Shown: positions 18,490 to 26,424 of the stretch, in pieces | How the letters are laid out: each line of letters begins with the position of its first letter | How positions within the stretch are numbered: position 1 is the first letter of the stretch | Source: Cryobacterium cheniae | GTDB lineage: Bacteria > Actinomycetota > Actinomycetes > Actinomycetales > Microbacteriaceae | Direction of reading: 5' to 3' | Assembly (NCBI RefSeq): GCF_004403395.1 | Contig: NZ_SOGN01000008.1 | Location: 62,001-126,000 of the forward strand | Length of the DNA stretch: 64,000 nucleotides | Made by a program: the position numbers and the translations under genes | The notes under the pieces: generated by a model | Seen by the model: the letters and a program-made list of their open reading frames with translations, nothing else | Database searches by the model: none | Told to the model about the DNA's origin: nothing

Positions 18490-18586
18490 GAACACGGGAG
18501 TCCGGTCAACCGGGCTGAGAGGAAGCTTCTGAAGCTTCGACCGTCGAACCTGATCTGGATCATGCCAGCGCAGGGAGGCAGCTTTT
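18490..18586 (+). ncRNA. TPP riboswitch (THI element)
   Basis: The aptamer core is conserved: CTGAGA at 18515-18520, a P3 hairpin at 18522-18538, GAACCTGATCTGGAT at 18546-18560, then CCAGCG and AGGGA. It senses thiamine pyrophosphate and lies directly upstream of a YkoEDC-type transporter, as in other bacteria where TPP represses thiamine or precursor uptake. An in-frame ATG at 18562 is inside the aptamer and is not used as the gene start. Confidence 0.95.
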
Positions 18587-18591
18587 CTCGT

Positions 18592-18626
18592 TCCCGTGCC
18601 CTGGAACCAGCTACGGAAAGGGCACG
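18592..18626 (+). promoter_or_regulatory. Riboswitch expression platform (SD sequestrator)
   Basis: CGTGCCC (18595-18601) can pair with GGGCACG (18620-18626), whose first three G belong to the Shine-Dalgarno run GGAAAGGG. The competing TCCCGTG (18592-18598) is complementary to CACGGGA (18493-18499) in the 5' aptamer strand. TPP binding would therefore free the sequestrator and block translation. Confidence 0.6.
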
Positions 18627-18630
18627 ACCA

Positions 18631-19263
18631 GTGCACGCAACAACCACTCTTCTCACCTCCGCCACGAACCGAAAGCCGCGGAATTTCCGCTGGCGGGTCG
18701 TCGATATCGTCATCGCCAGCGTCATCGGCGTGGCCAGCGGACTCATCTTCGTCGTCTGGAACCAGGCCTACAACCCGCTCAGCGGCCTGCTCACTCCGCT
18801 GCTGCCGGGCCTGCAGGCCCTGCTGGGCGGCGGATGGCTGTTCGCCGGCGTGCTCGGCGGCCTCATCATCCGCAAACCCGGTGCGGCCCTCTACACCGAG
18901 CTGCTCGCGGCGGTCGTGTCGACCCTGGTGGGCGGCACCGCCTGGGGAGCCACCATCCTGGTGTCCGGCCTGGTGCAGGGTCTCGGCGCCGAGCTGGTCT
19001 TCGCGCTGTTCTTCTACGCCAACTACCGCGTCGTCGTGGCCCTGCTCGCCGGCGCGGGAGCCGGCCTGGCCCTCGCGGTCAATGACCTGGTGCTCTGGTA
19101 CCCCGGGTCGGCCGCTCCGTTCATCGCCATCTACACCGCCTCCTCGATCGTCTCCGGCGTTCTGGTGGCCGGGCTGCTGTCCTGGTTGGCCATGCGCGGT
19201 CTCGCCCGCACCGGTGCGCTGTCTCGCTTCGCCGCGGGGCGATCGAACCGCGCCCGGGTTTAG
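18631..19263 (+). CDS. ykoE: ECF transporter S component, YkoE family
   Basis: A 210-residue membrane protein with five or six hydrophobic segments. It matches the YkoE family of substrate-binding components for hydroxymethylpyrimidine or thiamine (NPLSGLLTPLLPGLQALLGG, KPGAALYTELLAAVVSTL). GTG 18631 is chosen because GGAAAGGG lies 8 nt upstream and the longer start is within the riboswitch. With the two following genes it forms a YkoE-D-C energy-coupling-factor transporter. TPP riboswitch control makes a thiamine-pathway substrate almost certain. Confidence 0.9.
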   Translation: MHATTTLLTSATNRKPRNFRWRVVDIVIASVIGVASGLIFVVWNQAYNPLSGLLTPLLPGLQALLGGGWLFAGVLGGLIIRKPGAALYTELLAAVVSTLVGGTAWGATILVSGLVQGLGAELVFALFFYANYRVVVALLAGAGAGLALAVNDLVLWYPGSAAPFIAIYTASSIVSGVLVAGLLSWLAMRGLARTGALSRFAAGRSNRARV

Positions 19264-19272
19264 GGACGGGCG

Positions 19273-20808
19273 ATGACACCGGCAGCAGCGGCATCCGTCT
19301 CGGGCGCGTCCGTCGTCGCCCGTGGCTGGGGCTGGCGGCATGCCGGGCGGCGGGGCTGGGCCGTCGACGGTCTCGACCTGCGAATCGAGCCGGGCGAGCG
19401 CGTGCTGCTGCTCGGCGCCTCCGGGGCCGGCAAGTCCACCCTGCTGCACGCCCTCGCCGGAGTTCTCGGCGGCGACGAGGAGGGTGAGCAGCGCGGTCAG
19501 CTGCTCGTGAACGGCGCCGAACCGACCGCTGCGCGCGGCCAGGCCGGGCTGCTGCTGCAGGACCCGGACTCCCAGGTGATCCTGGCGCGGGTGGGCGACG
19601 ACGTCGCCTTCGGCTGCGAGAATCTCGGGGTGCCGCGTGAGGAGATCTGGCGCCGGGTGCACGACGCCCTGGACATGGTCGGCCTGGACCTGCCGCTCAG
19701 TCATCCGACGTCGGCGCTGTCGGGCGGGCAGAAGCAGCGCCTGGCCCTTGCCGGGGTGTTGGCGATGCGGCCGGGGCTCCTCCTGCTCGACGAACCCACG
19801 GCGAACCTCGACCCGGCGGGGGTGCTGGACGTGCGCGATTCCGTCGCCCGCGTGCTCGAGCACTCCGAGGCGACGTTCATCGTGATCGAACACCGCGTGG
19901 CGATCTGGCAGAGCCTCGTGAACCGGGTGATCGTGCTCGACGCAGCCGGGGGAGTGCTCGCCGACGGCCACCCCGACGACGTGCTGTCGCTCCAGGGGGA
20001 CCGGCTCGCGGCCGCCGGCGTCTGGGTGCCCGGGCGGGGCAGCGGGCTGACCGTGCCCCGCCGTGAGACCCGCCCGGCGTCCCTGTCGACGTCGGTGCCC
20101 GGCTCGGAACCCCTGCTCCGCACGCCCGGCCTTGCGATCGCGCGCACACGCACCGATTTCGTGGCCAGGGATATCGACCTGACGGTGCACGCCGGCACCG
20201 CCCTGGCCCTCACCGGGCCGAACGGGGCCGGCAAATCGACCCTGGCGCTCACTCTCGCCGGCCTGCTGAAACCGGCCGGAGGCGCGGTTCTCGCGGGCCC
20301 GGAGCTTGCCGACGGGGCCGACGCGGAACCGATCCGTTGGAAGTCCCGCCAGCTGCTCACCCGCATCGGCACCGTGTTCCAGGACCCGGAACACCAGTTC
20401 GTGGCCGCCACCGTGCGGGCCGAACTCGCCGTCGGGCCGCGGGCCCTCAACCAACCGGGGCCCGCGATCACCGCCCGGGTCGACCAGGTGCTGCAGCGCC
20501 TCCGCCTGGACCATCTGGCCGAGGCGAACCCGTTCACCCTCTCCGGCGGCGAGAAGCGCCGGTTGTCGGTGGGCACCGTACTGGCGACCCGGCCACGGCT
20601 GCTCGTGCTCGACGAGCCCACCTTCGGCCAGGACCTGCGCACCTGGCGGGAAATCGTGGCCCTGCTCGACGAACTCCTGCGGGAGGGCACCGCGGTGGTC
20701 GCCGTCTCGCACGACACCGACTTTGTGGCCGCCCTCGGCGATCGCGAATACCACCTGACCGGGCAGGCCGGCCCCGGCGTCACGTCACGGGCGGCGGTGT
20801 CACGGTGA
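19273..20808 (+). CDS. ykoD: ECF transporter duplicated ATPase, YkoD-like
   Basis: A 511-residue protein with two ABC ATPase domains fused in tandem. The first has Walker A GASGAGKST, signature LSGGQKQR and Walker B LLLLDEP; the second has GPNGAGKST, LSGGEKRR and LLVLDEP. In ECF transporters these provide both nucleotide sites that the A and A' subunits supply elsewhere. It lies 9 bp after ykoE with a GGGACGGG ribosome-binding site, and its TGA overlaps the ykoC GTG. Confidence 0.92.
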   Translation: MTPAAAASVSGASVVARGWGWRHAGRRGWAVDGLDLRIEPGERVLLLGASGAGKSTLLHALAGVLGGDEEGEQRGQLLVNGAEPTAARGQAGLLLQDPDSQVILARVGDDVAFGCENLGVPREEIWRRVHDALDMVGLDLPLSHPTSALSGGQKQRLALAGVLAMRPGLLLLDEPTANLDPAGVLDVRDSVARVLEHSEATFIVIEHRVAIWQSLVNRVIVLDAAGGVLADGHPDDVLSLQGDRLAAAGVWVPGRGSGLTVPRRETRPASLSTSVPGSEPLLRTPGLAIARTRTDFVARDIDLTVHAGTALALTGPNGAGKSTLALTLAGLLKPAGGAVLAGPELADGADAEPIRWKSRQLLTRIGTVFQDPEHQFVAATVRAELAVGPRALNQPGPAITARVDQVLQRLRLDHLAEANPFTLSGGEKRRLSVGTVLATRPRLLVLDEPTFGQDLRTWREIVALLDELLREGTAVVAVSHDTDFVAALGDREYHLTGQAGPGVTSRAAVSR

Positions 20809-21587
20809 GCGTGCTGACGCCGGCCCGGGGCCCCCAGGCCATCTTCCGGATCAACCCGGTCGCGAAGCTGGCCGCCACGCTGCTGCTGGCGGGCGTGCTC
20901 ATCCTGACCATCGACTGGGTCTCCGCCTCCGTCGCCCTCGCCTGTGAGTTCGTGCTCTTCTGCTGGGCTGGGCTGTCCCTGAAAACCTTCGCCCTGCGCA
21001 CCCTGCCGGTCTGGATCGCCGCGCCCACCGCCGGACTCACCACCCTGCTGTACGGACAGGCGGCCGGGCAGGTCTACTGGTCCTTCGGGCTGGTGAACGT
21101 GACCGAGGGATCGCTCGAGCTGGCCATCGCCACGACCCTGCGCATCCTCGCCATCGGGCTGCCATCGGTGGTGCTCTTCGTGACCGTCGACCCCACCGAC
21201 CTCGCCGACGGCCTCGCCCAGGTCGTGAGGTTGCCGGCCCGCTTCGTGTTGGGCGGCCTGGCCGGGCTGCGCCTGGTCGGCCTGTTCCTCGAGGACTGGC
21301 GTGCCCTCGAACTGGCCCGGCGAGCCCGCGGCATCGCGGACCGCGGCGCCCTGCGCCGGCTGCTCAGCCAGGCCTTCGCCCTGCTCGTGCTGTCGATCCG
21401 TCGCGGCAGCAAGCTCGCGACCGCGATGGAGGCCCGCGGGTTCGGCGCCCCGGTACGGCGTACCTGGGCCCGTCCCTCCACCTTCCGGGGGCGCGAGTTC
21501 GCCCTGGTCGGCCTCGGTCTGGCCGTGGCCCTGCTCTCGGTGGGTGTCTCCGTGGCGACCGGAAGCTGGAACTTTGTGCTCACCTGA
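20805..21587 (+). CDS. ykoC: ECF transporter transmembrane component, YkoC/EcfT
   Basis: A 260-residue EcfT-type membrane subunit. It has about five membrane segments (INPVAKLAATLLLAGVLIL) and the two Ala-Arg-containing coupling helices near the middle and C-terminal part (LELARRARGI and TAMEARGFGAP) that engage the ATPase. GTG 20805 overlaps the ykoD stop as GTGA; upstream in-frame sequence is antisense noise. It completes the three-gene thiamine or precursor importer. Confidence 0.92.
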   Translation: MSVLTPARGPQAIFRINPVAKLAATLLLAGVLILTIDWVSASVALACEFVLFCWAGLSLKTFALRTLPVWIAAPTAGLTTLLYGQAAGQVYWSFGLVNVTEGSLELAIATTLRILAIGLPSVVLFVTVDPTDLADGLAQVVRLPARFVLGGLAGLRLVGLFLEDWRALELARRARGIADRGALRRLLSQAFALLVLSIRRGSKLATAMEARGFGAPVRRTWARPSTFRGREFALVGLGLAVALLSVGVSVATGSWNFVLT

Positions 21588-21624
21588 TCCGGCCCGGTCC
21601 TCCGATCCGGTCGATGACCGGCGG

Positions 21625-22239
21625 ATGCTGCTGGCCCCCGTGCTCCGTGACCTCGCCCGCGCCGGGGCGGCCCCCGTCGTTCTGATCGACGGGCCGAGCG
21701 GGGCCGGCAAGAGCACCCTCGCCGACGCGCTGGTCGCCGCCTGGCCGAGACCCGTGCGCCCCACCCTGGTGCGCCTGGACGACATCTACCCCGGCTGGCA
21801 GGGGCTGGACGCCGCCATCGCCCACCTGACGGGAGGGGTGCTCATCCCGAGGAAACTCGGCCGACCCGGCACCTGGCAACGCTACGACTGGGATCGGGGC
21901 GAGCCGGCGGAATGGCACCTCGTCGACCCGGCACGCCCGCTGATCGTGGAGGGCTGCGGCACCCTCGCGGCCGCCCACGCACCGCTCAGCGACATCAGGG
22001 TCTGGCTGGCCGCCGATGACGTCGTCCGCAAGCAGCGGGCGCTCGACCGGGACGGCGAAACGTTCCGTTCGCACTGGGACCAGTGGGAAGCGGACTGGGA
22101 CGCATATCGGGATCGGGAGCAGCCCGAGCGGCAGGCGACGATCCGGCTGGCCGGGACCCCGGGCATCCGTCGCCCCGACACGCCCCCCGGAATCGGGCCC
22201 GGCGCGTCTGCCGGAAGCCCGATTGCGGGGCTAAGTTGA
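21625..22239 (+). CDS. P-loop nucleoside/uridine kinase-like protein
   Basis: A 204-residue P-loop protein. Walker A GPSGAGKST is at about 22-30, followed by VRLDDIYPGWQGLD, a DDxY-type acceptor-site motif as in uridine/pantothenate-kinase-like enzymes, and IVEGCGTL. The C terminus is proline-rich and variable. ATG 21625 has a poor ribosome-binding site, so translation may depend on coupling to ykoC 37 bp upstream; a TTG at 21574 is an alternative. It may be co-transcribed with the thiamine transporter, but a role in thiamine metabolism is only a guess. Confidence 0.7.
   Translation: MLLAPVLRDLARAGAAPVVLIDGPSGAGKSTLADALVAAWPRPVRPTLVRLDDIYPGWQGLDAAIAHLTGGVLIPRKLGRPGTWQRYDWDRGEPAEWHLVDPARPLIVEGCGTLAAAHAPLSDIRVWLAADDVVRKQRALDRDGETFRSHWDQWEADWDAYRDREQPERQATIRLAGTPGIRRPDTPPGIGPGASAGSPIAGLS
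22232..22237 (+). promoter_or_regulatory. -10 box for the 86-residue protein gene
   Basis: TAAGTT lies 6 nt before ATG 22244, with no Shine-Dalgarno sequence, suggesting a leaderless mRNA. Confidence 0.45.
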
Positions 22240-22243
22240 AGTC

Positions 22244-22504
22244 ATGGCTGATAAAAGCACAGAAAGCGTCCTTTACACCGCGGAATTCGTCGACGGCCCC
22301 CTCGCGGGGCAGGTCGACGCCCGGGTGCTGATACACGGCAAACACGAACCCCGCGTCAGCATGATGGCCGCCGTCGAAGGTGTCGAAACGCTGTTCTGGT
22401 ACGACGAGGTGGACACGCGCGATGTGCAGGGCCGCCTGCACGTGCGCTACCGCTTCGACGCCGGCGAGAGCGACCCGTACCTGCCGACCGGCGAGGCTCA
22501 GTAG
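22244..22504 (+). CDS. Small hypothetical protein, 86 residues
   Basis: I do not recognise the family. The protein looks like a small beta-rich domain (VLYTAEFVDGPLAGQVDARVLIHG, then LFWYDEVDTRD, then LHVRYRFDAGESDPY) with no signal peptide or membrane segment. It is probably leaderless. Its TAG stop lies inside a short tandem repeat that fills the gap to the convergent carboxypeptidase-like gene. Codon bias supports coding. Function unknown. Confidence 0.68.
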   Translation: MADKSTESVLYTAEFVDGPLAGQVDARVLIHGKHEPRVSMMAAVEGVETLFWYDEVDTRDVQGRLHVRYRFDAGESDPYLPTGEAQ

Positions 22505-22560
22505 TCGCCGGTAGTCGCCGGTAGCCGCCAGCAGCACGCCGGTAGCCGCCGGCGGCTGGT
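22500..22560. repeat. 10-bp tandem repeats with a terminal palindrome
   Basis: GTAGTCGCCG occurs twice in tandem, followed by degenerate units (GTAGCCGCC-like). The last part contains AGCCGCC/GGCGGCT, a self-complementary stretch that could help end both convergent transcripts. Confidence 0.7.
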
Positions 22561-22565
22561 CGCGG

Positions 22566-23867
22566 CTAGCGGTTCGCGGCGATCAGCGCCGAGATCATCG
22601 GTACGGGGTTCAGCAGCCGCCAGCCGAGGCCCGGCGGGCTGATCGTGCGGTCGAGGACCAACGTCGACGTCACCGGGGCGCCCCCGGCGTCCACCGTGAC
22701 CCGGCCGACGGTCTTGCCCGCGCGTCCGGTCGACAGCGGGTCCACGGTCACCTCGGCGTCGCCCGGCGCCTGCGCCTGCCAGCCATACGTGGTCGTGGCC
22801 GTGCGCACGGTTCCGGATGCCTCGGCGCCCCACGGAGTGCTGAACTCCACGTACGCGTCGCCCTGGGCGAGGGTGGGCAGCTCGCGCACCCCGGCCCGGG
22901 CGCTCTCCATCAGGGCGGTGACGTCGATGGCGAGGGTGTCGTAGTCGGGTTCGCCGATCAGGGCGCCGGCGAAGGTGTACACGGAGTCCGGGCCCTGCAC
23001 CTGGGCGGTGAAGAGGAAGCAGACGCCGGCGCCCTCCGTGTAGCTGCGGGTGATGCCGGTGACGCCCGCCTCGGGCAGGAACGCCGTGGTGTTGTCCACG
23101 CCGCGCTGGCCCACCAGGGCGGAGGCCGGCTGGGAGAGGATGGCGCCGATCACCGGGTCGGCGGCGGCCAGGCCGGCCAGCCGGGCGAGGTCGGAGGCCG
23201 TTCCCACGCTGTCGTCGCTGAGGCCGGTGGCATCGGCGACGTGCGTGCCGGCAAGTCCCTGCTCGGCGAGCCAGGCGTTGGCCGCGGCGGTGTAGGCGTC
23301 GAGGGATCCGAAGGCCCAGCGGGCGAGCGTGTCGGCGTGGTTGTTGCTGGAGCCGAGGATCATCGCCTGGAGCAGCTCGGTCTCGGTCCACAGTTCGCCG
23401 GGGAAGACGATGACGGTGCGGTTGTCGGTGCTGTAGTAGTCGAGGTAGTCCTGGTAGTCGGCGGCCGTGATCGGAACCTGAGGCCCCGTTTCGCCGAGGG
23501 CCAGCGGCTTCGCATCGAGCACGACCAGGGCGGTCACGATCTTCGTCGCGGCGGCCATCGGCAGCGGTTCGGCAGAGCCGGCCACCGCCAGGGGCAGAGT
23601 GGTGGCGAGGGCGGCGGCATCCGGTGTCGTCGTCTCCGGAGCGGCCGGATCGGCGGCGACCGTGGCCAGACCGATCACGGCGCTGCCGCCGGTGGCGGGC
23701 AGCACCGGTGGGAACGGAACGGCCTCGCCGGCGGGCGGTGTGACCAGGGTGGCGGTTGCTTCGGGCAACGGCCCCAGCAGGGTGGCCGGGCCGTAGACGC
23801 CGACGGACAGGATGACGAGGGCGCCGACCGTGGCACTGATCAGTCGGACAGGCCGGAAACTACTCAT
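22566..23867 (-). CDS. D-alanyl-D-alanine carboxypeptidase homologue, catalytically degenerate
   Basis: A 433-residue membrane-anchored protein with the fold of a low-molecular-weight penicillin-binding protein. An N-terminal hydrophobic anchor (residues 8-31) is followed by the PBP domain. The SxxK motif reads AATK (Ala106-Lys109; codons GCC GCG ACG AAG), so the acylating serine is missing. The SxN motif is intact (Ser173-Asn175). The KTG triad is replaced by Thr-Arg-Ser (273-275) before YTEGAG. The frame is open and codon use normal, so this looks like a retained pseudoenzyme, perhaps a muropeptide-binding or regulatory protein. It is probably leaderless. Confidence 0.82.
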   Translation of the reverse strand: MSSFRPVRLISATVGALVILSVGVYGPATLLGPLPEATATLVTPPAGEAVPFPPVLPATGGSAVIGLATVAADPAAPETTTPDAAALATTLPLAVAGSAEPLPMAAATKIVTALVVLDAKPLALGETGPQVPITAADYQDYLDYYSTDNRTVIVFPGELWTETELLQAMILGSSNNHADTLARWAFGSLDAYTAAANAWLAEQGLAGTHVADATGLSDDSVGTASDLARLAGLAAADPVIGAILSQPASALVGQRGVDNTTAFLPEAGVTGITRSYTEGAGVCFLFTAQVQGPDSVYTFAGALIGEPDYDTLAIDVTALMESARAGVRELPTLAQGDAYVEFSTPWGAEASGTVRTATTTYGWQAQAPGDAEVTVDPLSTGRAGKTVGRVTVDAGGAPVTSTLVLDRTISPPGLGWRLLNPVPMISALIAANR

Positions 23868-23873
23868 GACGCA

Positions 23874-23879
23874 AGGCTA
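23874..23879 (-). promoter_or_regulatory. -10 box for the carboxypeptidase homologue
   Basis: TAGCCT on the minus strand lies 6 nt before ATG 23867, with no Shine-Dalgarno sequence. Confidence 0.5.
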
Positions 23880-23890
23880 ATGGTGGTTCG

Positions 23891-24241
23891 TCATCCCCAG
23901 CCGAGTTCGTGCAGCCTGTCGTCGTCGATGCCGTAGAAATGGGCGATTTCGTGCACCAGGGTGATGTGCACCTGGTCGCGCAACTCGTCGAGATCCGCGC
24001 AGAGCTCCAGCAGCGGTTCCCGGTAGAGCACGATCCGGTCGGGCATCTCGCCGAAACCGTACTGCCCGCGCTCGGTCAGGGCGACGCCGTCGTAGAGCCC
24101 CAGGGTGTCCATCGTGCCGTCGTCGGGCCGGTCCTCGACCACGAAGATCACGTTGTCCAGGCCGTCGACCATGTCGTCGGGCAGAAGATCGAGCTCGTCG
24201 ACGACGAGACGCTCGAATTCCTCGTGAGTCAGGTGCGGCAT
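23891..24241 (-). CDS. Minimal zincin metallopeptidase family protein
   Basis: A 116-residue mini-zincin. It carries the extended motif HEIAHFYGIDDDRLHELGW, in which the two histidines and Glu of HExxH plus a downstream His/Glu would bind zinc. Acid-rich N-terminal half with PDRIVLYREPLLELC, typical of this conserved actinobacterial family. Proteolysis has not been shown for most members. It lies between the carboxypeptidase homologue and tRNA-His, downstream of the tRNA terminator on the same strand. Confidence 0.85.
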   Translation of the reverse strand: MPHLTHEEFERLVVDELDLLPDDMVDGLDNVIFVVEDRPDDGTMDTLGLYDGVALTERGQYGFGEMPDRIVLYREPLLELCADLDELRDQVHITLVHEIAHFYGIDDDRLHELGWG

Positions 24242-24270
24242 CCGTTCAGCTTCTCACAGCGGCGTCAGCG

Positions 24271-24314
24271 AAAAAAACAAACGCCCACCGGGAGCCGAGG
24301 CTCCGGGTGGGCGT
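24271..24314 (-). terminator. Intrinsic terminator after tRNA-His
   Basis: On the minus strand the arms 306-314/281-289 and 300-304/291-295 (24,000 offset) form a stem of 14 pairs with one mismatch and a 4-nt loop, followed by TTGTTTTTTT. This is one of the clearest terminators in the window. Confidence 0.9.
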
Positions 24315-24342
24315 TCATCTAAGGCGTACTGCGTGTTTTTCT

Positions 24343-24418
24343 TGGGGTGAGTAACGGGGCTTGAACCCGCGGCCTTCCGGACCACAACCGGATGCTCTAC
24401 CAGCTGAGCTATACCCAC
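24343..24418 (-). tRNA. tRNA-His (anticodon GTG)
   Basis: A full cloverleaf on the minus strand: acceptor GTGGGTA pairs with TACTCAC, the anticodon loop reads TTGTGGT, and the T arm is GCGGG/CCCGT type with TTCAAGC. CCA is encoded after discriminator C73, and the base preceding the acceptor is G, giving the G-1 that identifies tRNA-His. It lies downstream of orn, a common arrangement in this family. Confidence 0.96.
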
Positions 24419-24460
24419 CAAGCGTTGCTTTTCCTAAGAAAAGGCAACTCGATAAGTGTA

Positions 24461-25081
24461 TTACATGTTTGGAGCGAAAGTATTCACGGCCTCGGCCGCG
24501 CTGATCTTCGCCTGTTCGCTGGACGGCCCCGGGTCGGCCACGAACACGGTTTGGCGGTAATACGCCAGTTCGCGGATGGATTCGAGGATGTCGGCCAGGG
24601 CGCGGTGTCCGCCGTCTTTCGCGGGGGCGTTGAAATACACCCGTGGGTACCAGCGGCGGGCCAGTTCCTTGATCGAGGACACGTCGACGTTGCGGTAGTG
24701 CAGCTGGTCGTCGAGGCGGGGCATGTACTTCGTCAGGAAGGCCCGGTCGGTGCCGATCGAATTGCCGGCCAGCGGAGCCTTCTGATCGGCCGGGATGAAC
24801 TTCAGCACGTATTCGAGAACCAGGGTCTCAGCTTCGGCGGCGCTGATGCCGTTCGGGATCTCGTTGATCAGCCCGCTGGTCTCGTGCATGTTGCGCACGA
24901 AGTCGTTCATGTTCGCCAGCGACGCCGGATTCGGCTTGATGATGAGGTCTAGTCCCGGGTCGATGATGTTGAGTTCATAATCGGTGATCACCACCGCGAT
25001 CTCCACCAACTCGTCGGAATCAATGTCCAAACCGGTCATTTCGCAATCAATCCATACCAACCGGTCACTACTTTTTGTCAT
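24461..25081 (-). CDS. orn: Oligoribonuclease
   Basis: A 206-residue DEDDh exonuclease that degrades 2-5 nt RNAs and pGpG. Asp12 and Glu14 ([10 protein letters not shown]) form the first metal-binding motif; the second is in [10 protein letters not shown]; the third has the catalytic His and Asp in [13 protein letters not shown]. The length is typical plus a short alanine-rich tail. The start codon lies 6 nt after a TAGACT -10 box, so the mRNA is probably leaderless. It is divergent from the thioredoxin-like gene. Confidence 0.96.
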   Translation of the reverse strand: MTKSSDRLVWIDCEMTGLDIDSDELVEIAVVITDYELNIIDPGLDLIIKPNPASLANMNDFVRNMHETSGLINEIPNGISAAEAETLVLEYVLKFIPADQKAPLAGNSIGTDRAFLTKYMPRLDDQLHYRNVDVSSIKELARRWYPRVYFNAPAKDGGHRALADILESIRELAYYRQTVFVADPGPSSEQAKISAAEAVNTFAPNM

Positions 25082-25087
25082 GTGCCG

Positions 25088-25093
25088 AGTCTA
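25088..25093 (-). promoter_or_regulatory. -10 box of orn
   Basis: TAGACT on the minus strand, exactly 6 nt before the orn ATG; no Shine-Dalgarno sequence. Confidence 0.55.
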
Positions 25094-25157
25094 ACGGCGG
25101 CCGTCGACCGGCCCCAGTGTGCAGGTGGGGCAGCCGCGCGGCCGTTCCGGCGCTCCG

Positions 25158-25163
25158 TAGACT
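25158..25163 (+). promoter_or_regulatory. -10 box of the thioredoxin-like gene
   Basis: TAGACT lies 7 nt before ATG 25171, predicting a leaderless mRNA divergent from orn. Confidence 0.5.
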
Positions 25164-25170
25164 ACCGAGA

Positions 25171-25431
25171 ATGGAATTGACGTTTTTCTCCTCCGCCTTC
25201 TGTGAGCCCTGCATGCAGACCCGGGCGGTCCTGGCCGAGGTCGAACGCCTGGTTCCCCTGGCCTCGGTGCGCGAACTCGACGTGGTGCGGGACGTCGCGG
25301 AGGCGGAGGCGGCCGGCATCCGAATCACCCCCACCGTGATCATTCGGGACGCGACCGGGGCTGAAGTCTTCCGGGCCACCGGTGTGCCCACTCTCGCCCA
25401 GGTGCTCGTCGCGGCCGCGAAGGCTGTGTGA
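25171..25431 (+). CDS. Thioredoxin-like/glutaredoxin-like small protein
   Basis: An 86-residue thioredoxin fold. The redox motif CEPC (residues 10-13, SSAFCEPCMQTR) precedes the first helix, and the cis-proline is in RITPTVIIRD. Such mini-thioredoxins take part in thiol-disulfide exchange in the cytoplasm; the partner is unknown. The start at 25171 is favoured over the longer frame at 25075 because it begins exactly at the fold and follows a -10 box. The next feature is tRNA-Arg. Confidence 0.8.
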   Translation: MELTFFSSAFCEPCMQTRAVLAEVERLVPLASVRELDVVRDVAEAEAAGIRITPTVIIRDATGAEVFRATGVPTLAQVLVAAAKAV

Positions 25432-25473
25432 GCGCCGACGGGCCGGGTCTGCGGTATCGTTGGACGTTGTTTC

Positions 25474-25546
25474 GCCCCCGTAGCTCAGTGGATAGAGCAG
25501 CGGCCTTCTAATCCGCTTGTCGTAGGTTCGATTCCTACCGGGGGCA
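25474..25546 (+). tRNA. tRNA-Arg (anticodon TCT)
   Basis: Cloverleaf: acceptor GCCCCCG pairs with CGGGGGC, D arm GCTC/GAGC, anticodon loop CTTCTAA, T arm GTAGG/CCTAC with TTCGATT. CCA is not encoded. The anticodon stem has a C-U mismatch at positions 31-39. It reads AGA codons, which are rare in this genome. Confidence 0.95.
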
Positions 25547-25589
25547 CTCCACATCACCCGGGAATCCCGTTCGCGATCCGTCGGCTTGG

Positions 25590-25595
25590 TAGATT
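25590..25595 (+). promoter_or_regulatory. -10 box of nadE
   Basis: TAGATT lies 6 nt before ATG 25602; no Shine-Dalgarno sequence. Confidence 0.5.
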
Positions 25596-25601
25596 TGCGG
25601 G

Positions 25602-26423
25602 ATGCGAGAACTACAGGCGCGAATCATCGCCGAGCTGAACGTGTCCCCGAGGATCGACGCCGCCTCCGAGGTGCGCCGCCGGGTGCAGTTCCTCGCGGAC
25701 TACCTGGTGCGAACCGGTGCGAAGGGACTCGTTCTCGGCATCAGCGGGGGCCAGGATTCCAGTCTGGCCGGCCGCCTCTGCCAGTTGGCGGTGGAGCAAC
25801 TGGCTCAGGGGGGACATCCAGTGACGTTCCAGGCCGTGCGCCTGCCCTACCTGGTGCAGCGGGACGAAGAGGATGCGCAGCTCGCCCTCGAGTTCATTCG
25901 GCCCACTTCGACCGTCACCTTCGACATCGCCGCCGCCGTCGACGGCATCGAGTCGGAATTCGCCGACGCGACGAGCCGCCCGCTACCCGACTTCGACAAG
26001 GGAAACGTCAAGGCCCGGATGCGCATGATCGCCCAGTACGCCCTCGCCGGATCGGCCGGTCTGCTCGTCGTGGGAACCGACCACGCCGCCGAGGCGGTCA
26101 CCGGATTCTTCACCAAGTACGGCGACGGCGGCACGGACATCCTGCCGCTGAATGGACTGACCAAGCGTCAGGGGCGCGCGCTGCTGGTCGAGCTCGGGGC
26201 GCCGGACCGGTTGTACCTGAAAGCGCCGACCGCCGACCTTCTCGACGACAACCCCGGCCAGACCGACGAGGCCAACCTGGGATTGCGGTACGAGCAGATC
26301 GACGATTTTTTGGAGGGGCTGCCCGTCGCAGACGCCGTCGCGGAGGCGATCGAGAAACGCTACCTCAGCACCGACCACAAGCGTCGGGTGCCGGCATCGA
26401 TGTTCGACGAGTGGTGGCGCTGA
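25602..26423 (+). CDS. nadE: NH3-dependent NAD+ synthetase
   Basis: A 273-residue synthetase that amidates nicotinic acid adenine dinucleotide to NAD+ using ammonia. The PP-loop SGGQDSS is at residues 48-54, and [26 protein letters not shown] is the family signature. There is no N-terminal glutaminase domain, so free ammonia is the donor. It is probably leaderless and monocistronic, converging on a membrane protein gene across a strong terminator. Confidence 0.96.
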   Translation: MRELQARIIAELNVSPRIDAASEVRRRVQFLADYLVRTGAKGLVLGISGGQDSSLAGRLCQLAVEQLAQGGHPVTFQAVRLPYLVQRDEEDAQLALEFIRPTSTVTFDIAAAVDGIESEFADATSRPLPDFDKGNVKARMRMIAQYALAGSAGLLVVGTDHAAEAVTGFFTKYGDGGTDILPLNGLTKRQGRALLVELGAPDRLYLKAPTADLLDDNPGQTDEANLGLRYEQIDDFLEGLPVADAVAEAIEKRYLSTDHKRRVPASMFDEWWR

Positions 26424-26424
26424 C

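Noticed and set aside
18562-18630. ATG 18562 as the ykoE start
   Set aside because: It lies within the TPP aptamer core; the GTG at 18631 has a Shine-Dalgarno sequence and matches the start of the hydrophobic domain.
18247-20754. An 835-codon minus-strand frame opposite the thiamine transporter genes
   Set aside because: Antisense to conserved ABC genes. Only its last 55 codons, beyond the riboswitch, look like a possible real small protein, and those are annotated separately.
21580-22239. Assignment of the P-loop kinase as a thiamine-pathway kinase
   Set aside because: Only position after ykoC supports it. The motifs fit generic uridine-kinase-like enzymes and no thiamine-specific residues were recognised.
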